Shown: positions 34,299 to 46,931 of the stretch, piece after piece
Layout: the number at the start of each line of letters is the position of its first letter
Numbering within the stretch: the stretch's first letter is position 1
Source of the DNA: Rehmannia glutinosa
Lineage: Eukaryota > Streptophyta > Magnoliopsida > Lamiales > Orobanchaceae
Direction: 5' to 3'
Length of the DNA: 64,000 bases
NCBI GenBank assembly: GCA_016081115.2
Contig: JABTTQ020002181.1
Span: forward strand, 186,001 to 250,000
Program-made: the position numbers and the translations under genes
Notes under the pieces: model-generated
What the model was told of the DNA's origin: nothing
The model's database searches: none
Seen by the model: only the letters and a program-made list of their open reading frames with translations

Positions 34299-36661
34299 AT
34301 GGTGGTTAGGGTTTTGAAAAACTCTCTCTCTAAAACTCCCTCCTTCTTCCCCCTCACGCTAGTTTCCCCACCGGTTCTAATCACGTCGGCCATTTTTTCC
34401 TTCCCATGGAATTAGATGATGTCCTATTTCTGGAGATCTTCTATCCTAAGTTTCCATCTCAAGTGAAATCTCTTCCAAGTTGTTCTCTGCCAACCATCCA
34501 TCATCCCGTCGATTTCTTTTCTGCGCACAAGCCATGGCGTTTCTCCCATTCATAAGTCATCCATATAGTTGCAATTTGGTGCTGCTCCTCCACTGAATAG
34601 TCCAGATACACCTCAAGCTTTGCAAAGACTGCGTTTTTCGTGAAAACCCTAATTCAACATCGACCTCCAATATCGTATCATGCAGATGCGCCTTCGTGTA
34701 CCGCGGAACACAATGCAATTATTATTTCTAATCCGCGTATTAATAATTGTACTGCGGTACATCCTTCCCCTACCACATTACACTCGTGGTTCTTATAGCC
34801 ATGCTCTCTCGTCAGGCCCCCACTGTCCATAGCTCACTCATGCATTATTATATTGCCTCTCTTATTCGGTTAAGAAAGGTAATATTTTTACATTGAAGAT
34901 TAATGATGAAACTTATGTTTCTCGTCGTAAGGTTTGTGAATAATCTTTAATTGGTCGTACTATCTACACCAAGGGCTCTAAACCTTTCTCTGTTGTGCAA
35001 TGAGAAACTTAAGTCTTTGTGGGGGATTGAAATCTAATTTCCATATTATCTCTTTGGGAAAGGATTATTTTAACTTGTATTTTGATAACCTCTTGGATCG
35101 TGATACGGTTTGGAATAAGAGATTTTGGTCTTTATCTCTGGGTCTCTTTCATCTACAACAAAGGACTCCTGATTTTGATCCTGATAACGTGAAAAGCTCG
35201 ACAACTTAAGTTTACGTTAGAATTTATGGTCTAAGTTGGGAATATTGGCACCCCGATATTCTAGTGGGTGCAACACGAGTTGTGGGTACCCTTTTGAAGA
35301 TAGATAGTAACACTTTGAATGGCATGATGGGTCATTATGCTCGAGTTCTTGTCAAAGTAGATTTATCTTCCATTTTGCCAGAGAAAATGATCATAGAGCA
35401 ATCTGGAACATTCGGGCTTTATCTTTTTTCATTATGAACGACTACCGAAATATTGTCGGTATTGTGAAATTGTTAGTCATTCTTTGGTTCTTACCAGAAA
35501 GTTTCACCTATGGAATCACATCATGTTAGAGATCGTAGTCGCTCCATAAAATGCTCGTAAAGCTCTGTCTCCTTCCTGTCGTGCCAACCAGGGAGGTCAT
35601 CCAACTGGGCCTCCTAGAGGGTCATCTCCGAAGAAGGTTTCTAATGCTGGGATAGGTCCCTCTCCTCCTAGACGGGCCCTCCTCTTGGTCGCTCTGCACC
35701 ACTCTCTATTGTTGTGGATTACGTACTATTGATGACTTTATAAATAAATTTGCCACTCTAAGCCAGCTGCAGGAGGATGCATTGGAGGATTTGGAAGAAA
35801 ACTGTGCAGGTTTTCGAAATTACATATGGTTGTTTATCAGTCTATGGATAACCAGGCCTTGAATATTGAATCGAATATTGACGATTTGAATAACAAACCG
35901 GCTCCAGCTGGTGATATCACTCATCCCGACAACTCTCTTGTTATTTTGCATTTTGTGGGGAGAAATGATGCTTTCATAGCTCACACACAGGCTAGTTTGA
36001 AACAGAATATTTTAGCAACTAAGTTGGTGGTTCAGTCTAATTATGTGGAGACATATAACTCAGCTGATAGTTCTTTGCCTCAGACTCCGGTTGAGCCTAT
36101 GCTGACTACGCGAAGGAGTTCAGCCGGTAGCACACCACATTCCCGAACCAAAATACTAGATGAGTAGACGGATATCACATTGCGTGACATCTGACAGAAA
36201 CTGAAAAGTTTTGGTATCCAAATACTGGCTCCAAGTCAGCCATACGAGTTTACTTAGAATAATTGAAAGGCATTACAAATTATGGATATGGTTGCCCTTA
36301 AATCTTGGGCTAATGAGGTAGAGAATGATGGCTCTAATAGTCAATCGTTTTAAGCATCCAATAGAGTGGACTAATGGTTTCACAATGACTCTTTTTCATT
36401 AATCATTTTGTTTTTTTCTTAACTTTTGTTTCGTGCCTCACTTGTTTGTGGCCCGATACATTATTATTTTTCACTTTTTGTCTTTTTCTTTTAACTTGTG
36501 ATTACTTTTTCGGCTTAGCTATGTAACTGTCTTGTGGTTACAAGGATATGGTTAAATTTTTATCACGGTCTCCCTTATAAACTAGCTGATCGGGCTTGTG
36601 ATCAACATTTTTTCTCTATTTATTTATTTGGCAGTGCGCCTTTACTTAAAAAAAAAAACGT
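34299..36661 (+). mobile_element. LINE (L1-type) with ORF1 only, poly(A) tail and 12-bp TSD
   Basis: The 12-mer GTAACATTTTTG occurs directly before (34287-34298) and after (36662-36673) the element. The element ends in a run of 11 A's at 36648-36658. Target duplication plus a terminal A tract is the signature of target-primed LINE insertion. It starts with a leader (34299-34900), has one decayed ORF1 and a T-rich 3' UTR. The endonuclease and reverse transcriptase of ORF2 are absent, so it is an internally deleted, non-autonomous copy. Confidence 0.85.
34890..36167 (+). pseudogene. LINE ORF1 (DUF4283 and CCHC-like zinc finger), broken
   Basis: The plus strand reads LIGRTIYTKGSKPF, then ISLGKDYFNLYFDNLLDRDTVW, WSLSLGLFHLQQRTPDFDPD and VRIYGLSWEYWHPDIL with IDSNTLNGMMGHYARVLV, the standard DUF4283 domain of plant L1 ORF1. 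A later frame at about 35430-35540 gives YERLPKYCRYCEIVSHS, the first half of the zf-CCHC_4 knuckle. The C-terminal tail (35826-36167) is Ser/Thr-rich and ends at TAG. Several stops and frame shifts separate these parts. Confidence 0.82.
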
Positions 36662-36817
36662 GTAACATTTTTGTCTACAAAAACAAAATTGACACAGTTT
36701 TGAAACTAAACTTCAACATATCAACAACTTATGCAATTAAATTCTGCAATCACATTTCTTGCGGTCTTTACATATCAACAGGGCCTAATACAATGTCAAC
36801 ATTTAGAATATTGTTGC

Positions 36818-39800
36818 TTATACCACTTCTGCTGCAGAAGCATTATCCGTGTTAGCGAATGGTCTCAAACAAAACTCCAATGATTTATAATGGTTTTCAT
36901 TCTCAACCAAACAGCCAAGTTTTTCTTCTTCCTTTCTTGAATCGCCATCGGATGCTTGCTTTTTACCTTCGAGCCGATTATCTTGTTCCGCTGTCTTGTC
37001 TAGCATGCTGAGCTTAAAAGGAGAAGATAGGGAATCTGGAGTGTTATGCTTAGACGGAAGCACATTAGATGCTTGGCTACTATTCATGCTCAAAGGACTT
37101 CGATTAAGCTGACTTGGAGAATTCAACTAATCTGCATATTCAGATTGAACCAAGTCTTTGTTGTTTGCTCCAACTGTAGGCTCAGAAGGTCCAAAATGTT
37201 CGATTTTGCTGTTTTGTTGAATTGAAGTGGCAGTTTCACTAGATGAATGAGAGCGCTGCTTCTGTCTGAACACGCCCCAAAAAAAAAAAAAAGTACTTCT
37301 TTGTTGTATCCTATAATCAACCGGTTAGAAAACAATCCCATGAAATTCAATTGGGAAAACCACAATTTGATCCTCATCTTAAAAATTCTACTTACTCCAA
37401 TGTCGCATAGGCAAAACGAGAGACGAAAAGATCAAGAGTTCCACATTATTGATCATGGCCTTCAGAGCAAGATCTTTCTCAATAACCTCATCTAGTAGAC
37501 AATCGTACATTCTTTCATCCCTTCAATACAAAGCCAATCGGGAAAGGCCTGCAAGATGAAACCAAAAGACACAAACACATGCTAAATTCAATTTAAGAAT
37601 CACCTTTGGGACGCTGGAAAGAAATATAGAGCAATGCTAGCAAATTTGTAGGGGTGAGACCCTGAAACATTTCGGCCACACAACACATTTTTCCAGGACT
37701 TGGATGTCAAGCATATGTGGTATAGCAAATTTTTAAAGATCGTGAGACTTTCGAGCAGGCTTTGTCGGATAGATGCGCTAAAATTTCTCGATTCGTCATC
37801 ACATTCACCCTCTTCTTTAATGTGAAACCATCCCCTTGAAGTTTAATAACAAAACATACATAGAAAAGAAGAGTGAGAAATAATAGCGAAACTCGGATAT
37901 CATGTAACAGATTTGTAACAAGGAGAGTTCTTACCTCCATTTGGGATCAATAATCGGCGGATTCTGCGAGACGCTATCATCGAGGTTCTAAAGAAGGCCG
38001 CCCACAAAATGTTTCGATGATATGCAATGATCATTAGCCACTAAAGACGACCCTTGGAGGTCAATAGTTTTGCCCTCGTCTTTGGTAGTAATTTGTCATT
38101 AAGAACTAAGATTCTCCTCTTCTTTCCAAAGATCTTGAATTTTTCGGGTCTCATCAAATGACTTCATGTTGTTTTCCTCCTGAAGTGGAAGAGTATTTTT
38201 CATCGCAAATGTAGGTTCATCAATTTTAATTGATTCATTGTCTTCTTCATGATGGCTTGGGATTTGGATGTAGACTTCTTCTCTTCCGAATAACTATATC
38301 TTTTTGACTTTCGTTTAACAATTGTGATTTCATATCCGCGATAGGCAAATCACGATCACTAGCTAATTTATCGGTTTCACCGACTTCATTAGTAATGGTC
38401 ACCTCTTGTTTTGGTTCAACCTCTCTTTCCAATAACTTCTAGAGTTTAGAACCTTTTGTCTTTTTGAAGTAATTCGTTCGCTTTTCCTTAATGGCTCAAG
38501 AACGCCATCTTTGGCCGCACACCCCAACACCACCGATTGATATTATCATCATCGGGGTTGACATTGTCCATGCAATAGCCGAAAAGTACAATAACGGATG
38601 CGAGCCAATTATACATAACCATTGTCGGTGACTCTAAGATAGATCCTAATCACTGTACATCGTATATATCTGCGAGCCACATATGTGAGAACCCAAAGTA
38701 TAACAATGGTAAAAAAAAGAAGAAAACCCTAATGAGATATTTTTTCATACAAAGATAAGCGAGTTTAGATAAGACCTTTAGAGTATAATTATGCATTCAT
38801 GGTAGAAAACATTCCAAATGAAATATACCTCATGAATTGTTTAATCTTCCCTGTTCGTGCCAGTGGGCCATTTCTCCATTATTTTCCTTTTCCAAAACTC
38901 TTACGGAATATTTCAATTTGTTCTGAATGTTTTTAAGATTTATCGTCTGATAAGTAATGTTTTAGCTCATTTTATTTGAGATACAAGGAGATGTAGAATG
39001 TACTGCATATTCCAAATACATAATCCAGAAAACAAATTGAAGGGCAAATCTAACTCCTATTGCATAAAGCTACTCTAGTTTGAGACCCCGACCTCAAGTC
39101 CATATGCTCTTTTGTAAAATTGTCATAAATTCAAGCCAAGAGAGTTAGTTTCCGAAGCATACGTATGCTTCAGGCAAGTCAAATAAACGTCTATGACTGC
39201 CTACTAGTTCATTAAAATAAGAACATATGGACGGCAGAAACATGTGTCCTCGAGACCAAAGGAGTTGGTTAGATGAGCTAATAGACAAACTGAGACCTTT
39301 GACTGCAGGTTGGCAGGCACCTTAATAGTATTAGAATCTTACAAAAGAATTTTAAGGACGACGTTTTTGGCAGTAATCACATTTTGTTAAACGTTCATCA
39401 AAAGTAAAACTGCATATACTTCAATGTTGGATTGTATTGAAACTGAATATATTGCCAAGTTGGATAATAAAGCTTCTTGTGTTACATCTGACTTCAATTA
39501 TACAGTCCAATATTGGTAGTGCAGTCAAAAAAAAATAAAGGAAAAAAATGAGAATCAATTGATATTTGGTATCCTAAGCCACAAAACCTTCCATAATCAA
39601 TTTTTTTAGCTTCTTTGGTTCAGAAACAGCAACTGTATCAGTAAATTAAGAGCTCATTTTTAGCTAGACTTAAAACCAAACAGAATTAAGTATATAGCAC
39701 AAACTGGAAATCCTACTGGCTGATCCATCAGGTCAAAGGCTGTGATCTATCAGCTTAAATTAAATTAATGTCAAACCAATAAAAGAAAGAGAGATGGAGA

Positions 39801-41289
39801 GAGACAAAATCATTCAGGGGACAATGGCATAGGCCATAGAGTATTGATGGATAACTGTCTCAAAAATTCATCTTCTGTTGAAAATGACGGCAAAGATGTA
39901 ATATTGATTTAATCTGCCCTAATTACTAAATGCATGATCCATACAATGAGCAAAAATTAGCACGCCTTTCTGAATCTGATTGATAAATGAGTTTGTGAAA
40001 GTGAGTTTGTTGGTAGAACATACTGATGAACAGCAGAATCCCGACACTTCCTGCAGTAAATAATGAGTGTGATGTCCCCTTTGTCACCACAAGTCAGACA
40101 GACGGGTGCCTGAAATAATATTGCATGAAGTTAATGGGCTTTGATATTGTCTTCTAAAACCTACTACATCTGTTTGAAAACCCTTAGCAGGATTATAAAC
40201 CAATCCACCCTCATAGCATCCCATGCTTAAAAATCATGTTCTGCTGAATAGTCCTAAAACAGATGTTTTATTATCAAGAGAATGCATCTTTGCAGGTCTC
40301 AAAAAACTAAGAAAATGAAAACCAAACAACTACATGCGCACAGCAAACCCTCCACATAAGACCATTAGGATTATTACGCAAAGATCATCACGAAATACTT
40401 CCACTATCATATGACACTACAAATCGAACAATGCAATCAGTACAAATCTTTTGGAAGCAATAGAAAGGTAAGAACAGGAAGTCACTCATAATTTGTAAAA
40501 TCAAACTCGATTTTCTATCAGACACGATGGAAACTCTATACAGGTCAATCCCATATGCCTCACACTTAAATACGCCATTCGATTCAAAGCTTTACCACAA
40601 ATTATTAAAGAACAGATGCACATCCCTCAAAATATTTGAAAAGAAGAACAGAAACAAATGGCTTACAATACTACCTAAAATGATCAAGTTAGACCAATTT
40701 GCTTGCCTTATGAATTATGGACAATCAATTGAAGCAGTAAATACAACTCTGGTATACGCATTTCCGTTCATGAGTACACAATGAAAAGAAGCGAACTCAA
40801 TCCAAATCAATTGTGAAGTAAAAAGAAAAAAGAAACACAGAGAGAGAGAGATTAAACCACCTAACATGTACCTTCCGAAAAACTGTCCCTAAACTATTAC
40901 CTATTCCTCTTTCCCCATTCCCATTTTCACTACCTTTTAACCCTTTATTCGAAGCAATCAGAAACATACATAGGGCATGCTCGTACCCATTAAAAAAATA
41001 AGAGAGAGCAACAGAAACAATGCAACCATAAACAATAAACATAAATGCAAAACGAATATTTTATGAGAAAATTAAAAGAAAAAAGACATAAGAACTGCAG
41101 TCAATATGCAGCATATACGCCTATACACATAAGCAGCATATACGCCTATACTCTGCAAGTTCTGTACGTATCTACTCGTAGAGAGTGACAATACTGGGAA
41201 AAGGAGCAAAAAATGCAAGCAAGAGTGATAGAGAGGGGGGGAGAGAGAGAGAATACCCTACGAACTGAAGAGTCAGCCGCAAAAGCCAT
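36818..41289 (-). pseudogene. Decayed PHD-finger gene of AIPP2/PAIPP2-like type
   Basis: Exon-like blocks on the minus strand: 41289-41257 (MAFAADSSVRR, donor GTATTC); 40109-40020 (APVCLTCGDKGD then YCRKCRDSAVHQY, a PHD-type zinc finger, donor GTTCTA); about 38500-38247 (LRKSERITSKRQK, shifted, then an acidic linker); a short block ending NPPIIDPKWR with donor GTAAGA near 37935; about 37850-37620 (AHLSDKACSKV); 37540-37395 (RMYDCLLDEVIEKDLALKAMINNVELLIF); and 37270-36818 (GVFRQKQRS and a Ser-rich tail). The last blocks match the SPOC-like region of the plant AIPP2/PAIPP2 chromatin-reader family, which acts with BAH-domain proteins and CPL2. Stops at YAD-TAG and ALY-TGA, frame shifts and a missing middle mark it as a pseudogene. 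Confidence 0.6.
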
Positions 41290-41749
41290 TGCTTTTCATG
41301 TATGGACGGATTCGCTTTCAAATGCTGTGCAAACTTGATGTAGTTGGAGAAGAAACAACTAAAGAGAGCAAAAAGGCAGAGACAATAATGTGTGCGCAGG
41401 GGGGGGGGGGGGCGGTGTTGTTTGGTAATTTTGTTATTCTTTGGGAGTCAATTTGATATTTCAGTTCCTTTTTTCTTTTCTTTTTTTCTATATTTGAGGG
41501 ACATGGATCCTATGAGTCCTCATATTTGGGGTGAGTCCATAGGGATCAATCCTAACAATAGACTAATATTTTTGGGTGGTCCAGATTTTTATGGGTTTTG
41601 TTATTTGTTTTTTTGATTCAGTAATTAAAAAGAGTAACCCATCTTCCACCTCAAATTCTTTACCTTTTCTCTGCAAAAGTTTTCCCTCCTATTTTGATTT
41701 TCTGATGAGTTCGAGTTCGATCTTTAAAGATTTTGCAGATTTTTTGAAG
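41290..41749. other. Upstream region of the PHD gene; poly(G) tract
   Basis: This region contains a run of 14 G's at 41399-41412, and a (GA)n run lies just inside intron 1 of the PHD gene (41231-41252). Near 41706-41748 a short plus-strand reading MSSSSIFKDFADFLK is followed directly by GTAAG, a good splice donor that is also the left target duplication of the gypsy element. It could be a first exon of the decayed gene further right, but that link is speculative. Confidence 0.4.
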
Positions 41750-41754
41750 GTAAG

Positions 41755-42841
41755 TGATGTGAAGCGCAGCAACAACTGTGCATACGACCCAACAACAATA
41801 TGTTGTTAACCCAAGATCGTCACTAGTTTAGTTAATTTGGTGGATACCTCGACCCGTTGTTTAGCAAACCAAGAACCTCGGTATACGAAGACGCCACAAG
41901 CAATTATGGATTATTGTCTGATAAGTCGATAATTGCAACAAGAAACGTAAATCTTGAAGCACTTGGAGAAACACTTAATTTAGAGAATAAAAGATTAATT
42001 GTATTGATAACTGCTTGAAAATAATAAGTATTCACCCTTATAAAGGGTCCAAACCCTAACCTACCAAGAAAACAACTTAAAACTGAAAAGGAAACAAAAA
42101 CAGAAAAATTCAAAAATCCAGTAAAAAGCACGGCCGTGCTTGAGAACACGGCCTGACCGTGTTTTGCACGTAGTCCCGGATTCCCACCCCACACGGCCGT
42201 GCCCAGGAAGCACGACCACGCCGTGTTCGCGAGGAAATTTCTGAACACGGCCATGGACCAAAGCACGGCCATGCCGTGTTTTCCACGAACCCACGATCAC
42301 ATCTTCCCACACGGTCGTGCCTTGAAGCACGACCAGGCCGTGTTCGCGACGACGGTCCGAACACGACCGTATAATTTAAGCACGGCCGGGCCGTGCTTTC
42401 TACGGCGTCTGCCCCTTCGACTTCTTCAGTATTTTTATCCCCTGCTTGTCCTAAACTCGAAATAACAACTCAAGACACGGCTTTAAAGGTTTATTTGGCC
42501 TCCAAAACACTAACATGACTCAAAATAAGAACCAAACTACAACTAACTACGATAAACGAATACAACACCATCGAGCACTTGATTACAAGGTCTTCAAGAA
42601 GCTAAGTGGCTTGTATTCTTGGCATCCTTTACTTACTCAATCTGAAGTGGACTCTGGACCGTTGACGACGCTAATCAACTGAACCACCCAATCATCTTCC
42701 TCCTTCGGCAATGCACTCTCGGCCTCGTTCTAAATGACTTGAATCAGCCCATTTAGTGCATCCTTGAACTTCCTTGCCCGTGCCCTCGTCACCGGACCAA
42801 TTGGTACTGTTACCGGGACTTTCGTCCATGGATTCTCATCA
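41755..42841 (-). repeat. 3' LTR of the gypsy element, with palindrome array
   Basis: This LTR is 1087 bases. A TATA-like CCTTTATAAGGG lies near 42040 on the minus strand. Upstream of it (42128-42400) are five diverged units built on CACGGCCGTG and CACGGCCNGGCCGTG, many with CG-to-CA or CG-to-TG changes relative to the other LTR. The integrase C-terminal reading continues into this LTR to 42730. Confidence 0.92.
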
Positions 42842-44060
42842 TTCCCCTCCTCTTGAGAAGGATTTGTCCTCAAATCCGAATTGACATCAAATGGACTAAG
42901 ATCCGCAACATTGAAAGAAGTACTGACCCCATAGTCGCCCGGTAAATCGATTTTGTAAGCATTGTCATTGATCCGCTCGAGCACTTGGAATGGACCATCT
43001 CCCCGCGGCTGTAGCTTGGACTTTTGATGTGCCGGGAATCATTCGGGCCGCATGTGTACCCAAACCCAGTCACCCGGTTCGAACACCATCTTCTTGCGAT
43101 GCTTGTTCACTTGCGCCGTGTATTGCTCTGTTCGCCTTTCGATGTTGAGTCTCGCCTTCTCATGTAACTGTTTCACAAAATCAGCTTTCTTCTGCCCATC
43201 TAAGTTAACATGCTCAGAAACAGGTAAAGGTGATAAATCCAATGGGGTTAATGGATTAAAACCATAAACAAGTTCAAATGGTGAAAACTTTGATGCAAAA
43301 TGCACATCACAATTATAAGCAAACTCAACATGCGATAAACAATCTTCCCAAATTTTAATATTCTTTTTAATGATAGCCCTTAACAACATAGACAACGTCC
43401 TATTCACCACTTCAGTTTGACCGTTTGTTTGAGGATGACATGTAGTAGAAAATAACAATTTAGTTCCCAACTTCCCCCACAAGGTCTTCCAAAAGTAACT
43501 TAAGAACTTAGAATCTCTATCCGACACAATGGTTCTAGGCATACCATGCAACCTCACAACCTCTTTAAAGAATAAATCGGCAATCAAAGACGCATTATCA
43601 GTTTTATGACATGGAATGAAATGTGCCATCTTTGAAAAATGATCTACGACCACAAATATAGAATCGGACCCATGTTTAGTTCTAGGAAAAAGACAAAGTC
43701 CATAGAAATATCAACCCACGGAGTCGTCGGAATGGGTAGGGGCGTGTAAAGTCCATGGTTTTGAACCCGGGATTTAGCTTGCCTACAAGTAACACATCTA
43801 CTACAAATGCGCTCAACATCTCGCTTCATATGTGGCCAATAGAAATGCTCTTGCAAGACGGCTAAAGTTTTGGCTACCCCAAAATGTCCCATAAGACCCC
43901 CACCATGCGATTCTCTCACTAGTAAGTCTCTCAAAGAACATTCAGGAATGCACAATTTATCCTCCCGAAATAGAAATCCATCATGCCTATAAAACTTACC
44001 CTCGGCCCCCTTTTTGCACGCACCAAATGACTCAGAAAAATCAAGATCATGCAAGTACAA
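42730..44060 (-). pseudogene. Gypsy integrase with C-terminal domain, frameshifted
   Basis: The minus strand shows the HHCC zinc-binding region (GHFGVAKTLAVLQEHFYWPHM, CSRCVTCRQAKS) in 44060-43644, then the catalytic core in 43653-43039 with VDHFSKMAHF (first Asp), IVSDRDSKF (second Asp) and HPQTNGQTEVVNR (ending the DDE triad). It continues with FELVYGFNP, GDWVWVHMR and, after another shift, KIDLPGDYGVSTSFNVADLSPF (42984-42730). The catalytic residues are visible. Breaks at about 43650 and 43040 separate the pieces. Confidence 0.88.
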
Positions 44061-45503
44061 CTCTTTAATATTAGTCTTACCTTGCTTGTACCGGATGATG
44101 TAGAGATAAGAGTGTACCTCCGAGATAGTGCGTCCGCTAAAATATTAGTCTTATCTTGCTTGTACCAGATGATGTAGGGAAACGTCTCGATGAATTCGAG
44201 CCAACGTGCATGGTGCTTGTTTAACTTTTGCTTCCCCTTGAGGTACTTTAGGGACTCATGATCGGTGTGGATTATGAACTCTTTTGGCCACAAATAGTGC
44301 TGCCATGTTTTTAAGGCCCGGACCAAAGCATACAACTCCTTGTCATACGTCGGATAGTTCAAAGCCGCCCCACTCAGTTTCTCGCTGAAGAACACGATCA
44401 GCTACCCCTCTTGCATTAATACGGCTCCAATCCCAACCCCCGACGCGTCACACTCGATCTCAAAGACCTTGGTAAAATCCGGCAATGCTAGCAAATGCGC
44501 GTGTGTTAGCCTTTCCTTTAGCAACTCAAATGCTTTGTCTTGGGCCTCTCCCTACTGAAACGCCACACTCTTTTTAATCGTTTCCGTCAAAGGTGTTGTG
44601 ATAGTACTGAAATCCCGCACAAACCTTCGATAAAAGCTCACAATGCCATGAAAGCTATGCACTTGACTGGCCAATGTGGGTTTAGGCCAGTCTTGGATAA
44701 CCTTAATCTTCTCCTCATCCATGGTAATTCCCCTCGAGCTCACTACAAACCCCAAGAATATCAACTGCTCCGAACAAAATGTGCACTTCTTGACGTTTGC
44801 ATACAACTTTTCCTTTCTCAACACTTCCAAGACGACCCTTAAATGATCCAAGTGTTCGTACAATGATTTACTATAAATGAGAATGTCATCAAAGTAAACC
44901 ACGACAAACTTACCAATGAAAGCTCTCAAAACATGGTTCATAAGTCTCATGAACGTGCTAGGTGCATTGGTTAGCCCAAATGGCATGACTAACCACTCAA
45001 TGTCAGTATTTAATGGTGATGTTGTTAATAGCCCGACAATCCACACACATCCTCCAAGACCCATCTTTCTTCGGAACAAGTAGCACCAGAACCGCACACG
45101 AACTCATGCTTTCCCGGATGAGTTTCTTGCTTAGCAACTCATCAACCTGCCGCTGCAACTCTTTAGTCTCCTCCGGATTAGTCCTGTACGCCGGCCGGTT
45201 AGGCAGTGATGCACCCGGAATGAAATCAATCTGATGCTCAATTCCCCGAATAGGTGGTAATCCATCCGACATCTCGTCTGGAAATACCTCCTCGAATTCC
45301 TGCAACAAAGACAAGACAGAACTAGGCAAATCGGGGTTAAGACTGTCAGTAGATAAATAAGCGCCCTTGTAAACCAAGAGTATCATCGAACAACCACTCG
45401 TGGTGGGTTTCCTAAGGTCACTCATTTTTGCCATCAAATTTATTTTTTCCTCGTTTCTTACCTCATGGCCATTTTTCCCCCCTTTGTTTTTCGGCCCTCT
45501 CAA
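43931..45503 (-). pseudogene. Gypsy reverse transcriptase (motif A deleted) and RNase H
   Basis: 45503-45003 ends with RMCVDCRAINNITIKY. The next recognisable words, EWLVMPFGLTNAPSTF, follow within about 15 bases in another frame (about 44995), so the roughly 60-residue stretch carrying the motif A aspartate is missing. Then come VVVYFDDILIYS (YxDD-type box), FLGFVVSSRGI and FHGIVSFYRRFV. The RNase H part (44395-43931) has LSGAALNYPTYDKELYALV, HTDHESLKYL and ADALSRR. The deletion alone would inactivate RT. Confidence 0.88.
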
Positions 45504-45698
45504 AATTATTGCTCTCCTTTTTCCCGGCTATCTCTCGAACCTCACTTCTACCCTTAGACGGACCCTCACTCTTGTTTTCTCTCAAGCTCTCATTTTTCTC
45601 GGCTTTATTTTGATTTTTATGCTCACTTGCTGAACTATCTTTTTCTTTTACCTCTCCCACTCTCGATTTTACTTGATCCTCATAAATTTCTTTTGGAG

Positions 45699-46931
45699 TT
45701 AAAGGAAGAAGTACAAAACGCTTTTGATTATGAACAAGAGTATACTGGTTGGTGTAGCCATCATGTTGAACCTTCCTATCAAACTGCCACGACCTACCCA
45801 ATAGGATGTGCCCGCCTGCATAGGCACCACATCGCACAACACCTCATCCTTATATCCCCCTATTTGAAATGCTACCTTCGCTTGCCTACTTATCCGCATC
45901 TCCCCACAGTCGCTCAAACACTGCAACTTATAAGGTTGTGGGTGTTTTATCGTCGGAATTCCTAACCTATCCACCATCTTTGAACTTGCTACATTAGTGC
46001 AACTCCCACCATCTATGATGATACTACACACCTTTCCATTGACAAAACACCTTGTATGAAAGATGTTTTCTTGCTGGACTCCCTCATCTGACTTAGGCTG
46101 AATACTCAGCGCCCTCCGAGACACCAAGGATAACGCCTCCCCCTTCGCCGCCTCTAACACCTCCGGAATATCCTCCAACTCTGGCATATCACTATAATCC
46201 TGTTCTCCCTCACTCTCCGACTCCATTTCCCCATTCTCACGCAACACCAACACCCTCTTATTTGGACATTGACTAGCTATATGCCCAAGCCCATGACATT
46301 TAAAACATTTAATATCCCTCATTCGAGCAGTAGAGGGTTCAATTTTACCTGCGGGTTTAGGCTCGGTCGCCCTCCCCCTTTGGTCCGCTGCCTTTAAACT
46401 CTACTCCTCCTTTTTGTTGGTGTTTGACTTCCATGCATTGGAGTTAGAGCTCGGTGCTTGCCAGTTGAAACCCCTCCTCTTGAGCTGCTGCTCAACTTTA
46501 ACCGCCATGTGCACCATATCCTCGAGATCGATACAGTGATGTAGGTCGACAACATCCACAATGGGAGTATTCAAACCCGTGATGAACCTGGCCATAGTCA
46601 CCTCCGGGTCCTCATCGATATTTGCCCTTGCCATAAGCATCTCCATCTCCTTGTGGTAATCCTCCACACTCTTCGACCCCTGAGTCAGCCTTTGCAACCT
46701 CTGATAGACGCCCCTATAATAGTGGTTTGGTACAAAACGACGTCGTATTAGACTCCTCATCTCCTCCCATGTGGAAACGGGCCGCTCGCTGCTTTTCCTC
46801 CTTGAGACCATTAATTGATCCCACCACACACTTGCATAATCCGAGAACTCGGTTGATGCCAATTTAACATTTTTCAGTTTAGAATAATTCTGGCAGTCGA
46901 GCACGTTCTCGATTTTCCTCTCCCAATCCAA
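45699..46931 (-). pseudogene. Gypsy gag, CCHC knuckle and protease, interrupted
   Basis: 46931-46401 is retrotransposon gag: SDYASVWWDQLM, VSTWEEMRSLIRRRFVP, YHKEMEMLM, ARFITGLN. 46322-45699 begins with CFKCHGLGHIASQC (CX2CX4HX4C knuckle), an acidic linker, then the retropepsin region RCFVNGKVCSIIIDGGSCTNVAS, where D-G-G replaces the usual D-S-G. It then reads MVDRLGIPTIKHPQPYKL. A short gap near 46400-46330 holds a stop. Confidence 0.85.

Noticed and set aside
39000..39960. Missing middle exons of the PHD gene
   Set aside because: I looked for the second Cys-rich half of the finger and found no convincing block, so none is annotated.
41399..41412. Poly(G) run as a functional quadruplex
   Set aside because: A single homopolymer of 14 G's may be assembly- or slippage-prone; no other G-tracts support a defined structure.
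42110..42364. Arg/Gly/His-rich protein from the left LTR
   Set aside because: Same cause: a palindrome array read as codons.
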